This document shows, in pieces, positions 61,493 through 64,000 of a stretch of 64,000 bases of DNA (position 1 is the stretch's first letter; every line of letters begins with the position of its first letter). Source of the DNA: Prevotella sp. GTDB taxonomy: Bacteria; Bacteroidota; Bacteroidia; Bacteroidales; Bacteroidaceae. The notes under the pieces were generated by a model. The model saw nothing but the letters and a program-made list of their open reading frames with translations. It had not been told where the DNA came from and searched no databases. The stretch spans positions 45,055-109,054 of the forward strand of contig JAFWQE010000016.1 of the NCBI GenBank assembly GCA_017509155.1. The letters are read 5' to 3'. The translations under genes were made by a program, and so were the position numbers.

Positions 61493-61930
61493 TCATTTCT
61501 TTTTCATCCTATAGGCTACAAACAACAGGATGCAGCCTATGATAATCGGAATCAGAGCAATGAAGATGAAGAACAATCCGAAGGCACCGGCAATGTTGAA
61601 ACCGACGGGCGGCGGAGGCGGGATGGTATCCAGCAACGAGTCGCGCTCGGCGATAACCTGCAGTGCCGCCTCGGTAGTGTCGCTGGCTGAAATGGAGTCT
61701 GGCAACTCAAAGTAGTCGCCATACTTCTCGTAATACTCCTTGGAGGCTTTCTCTCGGTCGCTTTGGGCCACGTCGCCCTCATAGGTTAGGAGAACAGAGA
61801 AGCCAATGACCAAGACACCGGCAACAATAAGCAGCCAGCCCACTACGGCAAGGGCAATGCGACAGCCCTTGTTCTCATTGCGTGGCGGCGGATAGCCACC
61901 GTAGTTAGGGGAATAGTTATCCATAGGCAT
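61493..61930 (-). CDS. Small two-helix membrane protein, hypothetical
   Basis: 145 residues. A Pro/Asn/Gly/Tyr-rich N-terminus (MPMDNYSPNYGGYPPPRNENKG) precedes a first helix (IALAVVGWLLIVAGVLVIGFSVLL), an acidic extracytoplasmic segment (~50-100) and a second helix (GLFFIFIALIPIIIGCILLFVAY) with a KKK end. I know no family for it. It is downstream of the EF-G-type gene by 69 bp, separated by a hairpin. Confidence 0.7.
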   Translation of the reverse strand: MPMDNYSPNYGGYPPPRNENKGCRIALAVVGWLLIVAGVLVIGFSVLLTYEGDVAQSDREKASKEYYEKYGDYFELPDSISASDTTEAALQVIAERDSLLDTIPPPPPVGFNIAGAFGLFFIFIALIPIIIGCILLFVAYRMKKK

Positions 61931-61949
61931 ACTGATGAAAGATAAAGAA

Positions 61950-61983
61950 AATAGGGACGTAGCACTGTCTGCCCGTCCCTATT
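61950..61983 (-). terminator. Hairpin after the EF-G-type gene
   Basis: AATAGGGACG (61950-61959) pairs perfectly with CGTCCCTATT (61974-61983), loop 14 nt; the minus strand then reads TCTTTATCTTTC. It overlaps the leader of the small membrane gene, so partial read-through is possible. Confidence 0.65.
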
Positions 61984-61999
61984 TGTCTGTCTGTGATGA

Positions 62000-64000
62000 T
62001 TAGTCCTCGTCCTTCTCCTCAGCTTCGTGCTCCTTGATGAGCTGGTTCTGAATGTCGGTCGGAACAAGCTCATAGCTGGAGAACTTCGTTGAGAACGAAG
62101 CGCGGCCGCCGGTGAGCGAGCTCAGTGCGATGCTGTAGCTGGCCAGTTCCTTCAGAGGAATCTTAGCCGACAGCTTCTGATAGCCGGCCTCGCTGTCCAT
62201 ACCCATAATGAGGGCGCGGCGTCCCTGCAGGTCGCTCATCACGTCGCCCATGTAGTCGGCAGGCACCAGCACCTCCAGGTCGTAGATGGGTTCAAGCACC
62301 TTTGGTCCGGCCTCGCGGAAAGCAGCGCTGAAGGCGTTGCGGGCAGCGAGCATGAACGAAAGTTCGTTAGAGTCAACCGGGTGCATCTTTCCGTCGTACA
62401 CAATGACACGCACGTCACGGGCATAAGAGCCTGTCAGCGGACCGCGCTCCATACGCTCCTGCACACCTTTGAGGATGGCGGGCATGAAGCGAGCATCGAT
62501 GGCACCACCCACCACGGAGTTGATGAAGACGAGCTTGCCGCCCCACTCCAGGTCGATTTCCTGCTTGCCCTTGATGTTCATCTTGAATTCCTGGCCGTTG
62601 ATGGTGAACGAAGTCGGGTCTTCCATTCCCTCGGTGTAAGGCTCAATGATGAGGTGCACCTCACCGAACTGTCCGGCACCACCCGACTGCTTCTTGTGGC
62701 GATAGTCGGCGCGAGCCATCTTCGTGATGGTCTCACGATAGGGAATCTTCGGCTCCAGATACTCAATCTGAATCTTCTCGTTGTTCTCCATACGCCACTT
62801 CAGCGTGCGCAGGTGGAACTCGCCCTGTCCGTGTACGATGATCTGGCGCAGTTCCTTCGACTGCTCTACCACCCATGTCGGATCTTCCTGACGCATCTTG
62901 TTCAGGGCGCTCATCATCTTCTCCGTCTCACTCTCGTTCACGGCCTTGATGGCGCGTGAGTACTTCGAGTTAGGATACTTGATGAAGTCGAACTTCCAGT
63001 CAATGTCTTTTCCATTGAGCGTGTTTCCGGTCTTCACGTCCTTCAGCTTCACGGTGCAGCCTATGTCGCCGGCGTTCAGCTGATCCACCTGCACGCGGTT
63101 GGCACCGGCGCAGGCATAGAGAGTGCCTATGCGCTCCTTCGAGCCACGGTCGGCGTTGGTCAGGTCGTCACCGCTCTTCACGGTTCCGCTCATCACCTTG
63201 AAGTAGCTCACCTCACCGATGTGGGGTTCCACGCCCGTCTTGAAGAAATAGAGCGATGTGGGACCAGCGGCGTCGGGAGCAATCTCCTGTCCGGCAGTGT
63301 TCTTTACCTTCGGCATTTCGTCGACGAAGGGAACCACGTTGCCCAGGAACTCCATCAGTCGGCGCACACCCATGTCCTTGCCTCCACATACGCAGAAGAC
63401 AGGGAACACCGAGCGCGTGACAAGTCCCTTGCGGATGCCTTCGCGCATCTCGTCCTCACTGAGGTCCTCAGTTTCGAAGAACTTCTCCATCAGCGCATCG
63501 TCGCCAGCAGCGGCAGCCTCCACGAGAGCGGCCTTCATTTCCTTTGCCTTGTCCAGCTGATCAGCGGGGATGTCCTCGATGATGGGGGCACCACCTTCGG
63601 GCTTCCATGAGTATTTCTTCATCAGCAGCACGTCGATGACAGAGTTGAATCCGGCACCTGTGGCGATAGGATACTGCACGGGAACGCAGTTCGGGCCGTA
63701 CACCTCACGCAGGTTGTTCAGAATCTGTTCGAAGTCGCAGTTGTCGCGGTCAAGCTGGTTCACCAGGAAGATGACCGGCTTCTGCAGCTTCTCCGTGTTG
63801 CGGAAGGCATTCATCGTGCCCACCTCGGGACCATACTGGCCGTTGATGAGGATAATTGCCTGGTCGGTTACGTTCAATGCCGTGATTGCACCACCCACAA
63901 AGTCATCACTGCCCGGACAGTCAATGATGTTGAGCTTCTTGCCGTTCCACTCGGTGTGGAAGACGGTCGAGAATACCGAGTAGCCATACTCCTGCTCCAC
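62000..64000 (-). CDS. Elongation factor G paralog (EF-G2-like), N-terminus cut
   Basis: 667 codons are in view and the N-terminal P-loop lies beyond the window. G3 reads DCPGSDDF instead of DTPGHVDF and G4 reads NQLDRD instead of NKMDR. Domains II-V follow in normal order (SYFKVMSGTVKSGDDL; LRTLKWRMENNEKIQIEY; SGGAGQFGEVHL; NSVVGGAIDARFMPAI; YDLEVLVPADYMGDVMSDLQGRRALIMGMD). The changes match the Bacteroides EF-G2 (BT2167) type, reported to work without GTP hydrolysis and to be needed under carbon starvation. C-terminus is acidic (EHEAEEKDED). Here it probably supports translation under starvation; the activity of this protein is not shown. Confidence 0.85.
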   Translation of the reverse strand: MEQEYGYSVFSTVFHTEWNGKKLNIIDCPGSDDFVGGAITALNVTDQAIILINGQYGPEVGTMNAFRNTEKLQKPVIFLVNQLDRDNCDFEQILNNLREVYGPNCVPVQYPIATGAGFNSVIDVLLMKKYSWKPEGGAPIIEDIPADQLDKAKEMKAALVEAAAAGDDALMEKFFETEDLSEDEMREGIRKGLVTRSVFPVFCVCGGKDMGVRRLMEFLGNVVPFVDEMPKVKNTAGQEIAPDAAGPTSLYFFKTGVEPHIGEVSYFKVMSGTVKSGDDLTNADRGSKERIGTLYACAGANRVQVDQLNAGDIGCTVKLKDVKTGNTLNGKDIDWKFDFIKYPNSKYSRAIKAVNESETEKMMSALNKMRQEDPTWVVEQSKELRQIIVHGQGEFHLRTLKWRMENNEKIQIEYLEPKIPYRETITKMARADYRHKKQSGGAGQFGEVHLIIEPYTEGMEDPTSFTINGQEFKMNIKGKQEIDLEWGGKLVFINSVVGGAIDARFMPAILKGVQERMERGPLTGSYARDVRVIVYDGKMHPVDSNELSFMLAARNAFSAAFREAGPKVLEPIYDLEVLVPADYMGDVMSDLQGRRALIMGMDSEAGYQKLSAKIPLKELASYSIALSSLTGGRASFSTKFSSYELVPTDIQNQLIKEHEAEEKDED

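Noticed and set aside
1-64000. tRNA or rRNA genes
   Set aside because: No cloverleaf with a recognisable GTTCGA/T-arm and CCA-proximal acceptor stem was found by eye; a covariance-model scan would be decisive.

Overview
The window looks like a chromosomal segment of a gut or rumen Bacteroidales bacterium, most likely Prevotella/Segatella. Pointers are the Bacteroidetes-type promoters (TAnnTTTGCA boxes upstream of most genes), an rprX/rprY two-component pair, an EF-G2-like elongation factor, a BspA-type leucine-rich surface protein, the BF0771-BF0774-like mannan operon order, and secreted proteins ending in the short 'G-x-x-V..KG-Y-I-x-N-G-K-K' tail common in Prevotella. No tRNA or rRNA gene was seen.

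Layout. (1) 1-10953, minus strand: a two-operon beta-mannan degradation locus. One operon is CE7-type esterase, GH26 mannanase, GH130 mannosylglucose phosphorylase, GPH-family transporter and mannobiose 2-epimerase (cut by the window edge). The other is GH5 mannanase plus two secreted modular, probably glycan-binding proteins. Together they deacetylate and cut mannan outside, import manno-oligosaccharides, epimerise mannobiose to mannosylglucose and phosphorolyse it. No SusC/SusD pair lies in view. (2) 11147-14460: a BadF-type sugar kinase and a large MscS channel on divergent promoters. (3) 14590-39338, minus strand: a Wzx/Wzy-type surface polysaccharide cluster. It can make UDP-ManNAc/ManNAcA (wecB, wecC), a diNAcBac-like initiating sugar (PglF/E/D/C-like set) and UDP-uronic acids (galacturonokinase-like kinase, nucleotidyltransferase, UDP-GlcA 4-epimerase). 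It also has four glycosyltransferase-type genes (counting the PglC-like initiator), a pyruvyltransferase, acetyltransferases, a heparinase-like protein and an unexpected MenD-like ThDP enzyme. Its middle is clearly AT-richer than its flanks, as expected of an exchanged capsule cassette. (4) 39339-44111: repeats, and a tandem pair of AAA-ATPase/PD-(D/E)XK genes of unknown function. (5) 44112-58545: housekeeping and conserved genes (glnS, TPR protein, DedA, DPP-IV-like peptidase, nth, DUF2461, rpsF-rpsR-rplI, a Y1/RAYT-like transposase-derived protein, rprXY). (6) 59015-64000: BspA-like surface protein, small membrane protein, EF-G2-like factor (N-terminus cut).

The most unusual signals are non-coding. 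Five intergenic arrays share an exact 22-bp phase of TGCC/TGGC-type ends although their sequences otherwise differ. A REP-like palindrome occurs about five times; it supplies the last codons and stop of two genes and sits in frame inside a third. A ~118-bp hairpin element is present twice, and a four-hairpin array borders the capsule cluster. A Y1/RAYT-type gene in the same window is a possible (unproven) agent for such palindromes.
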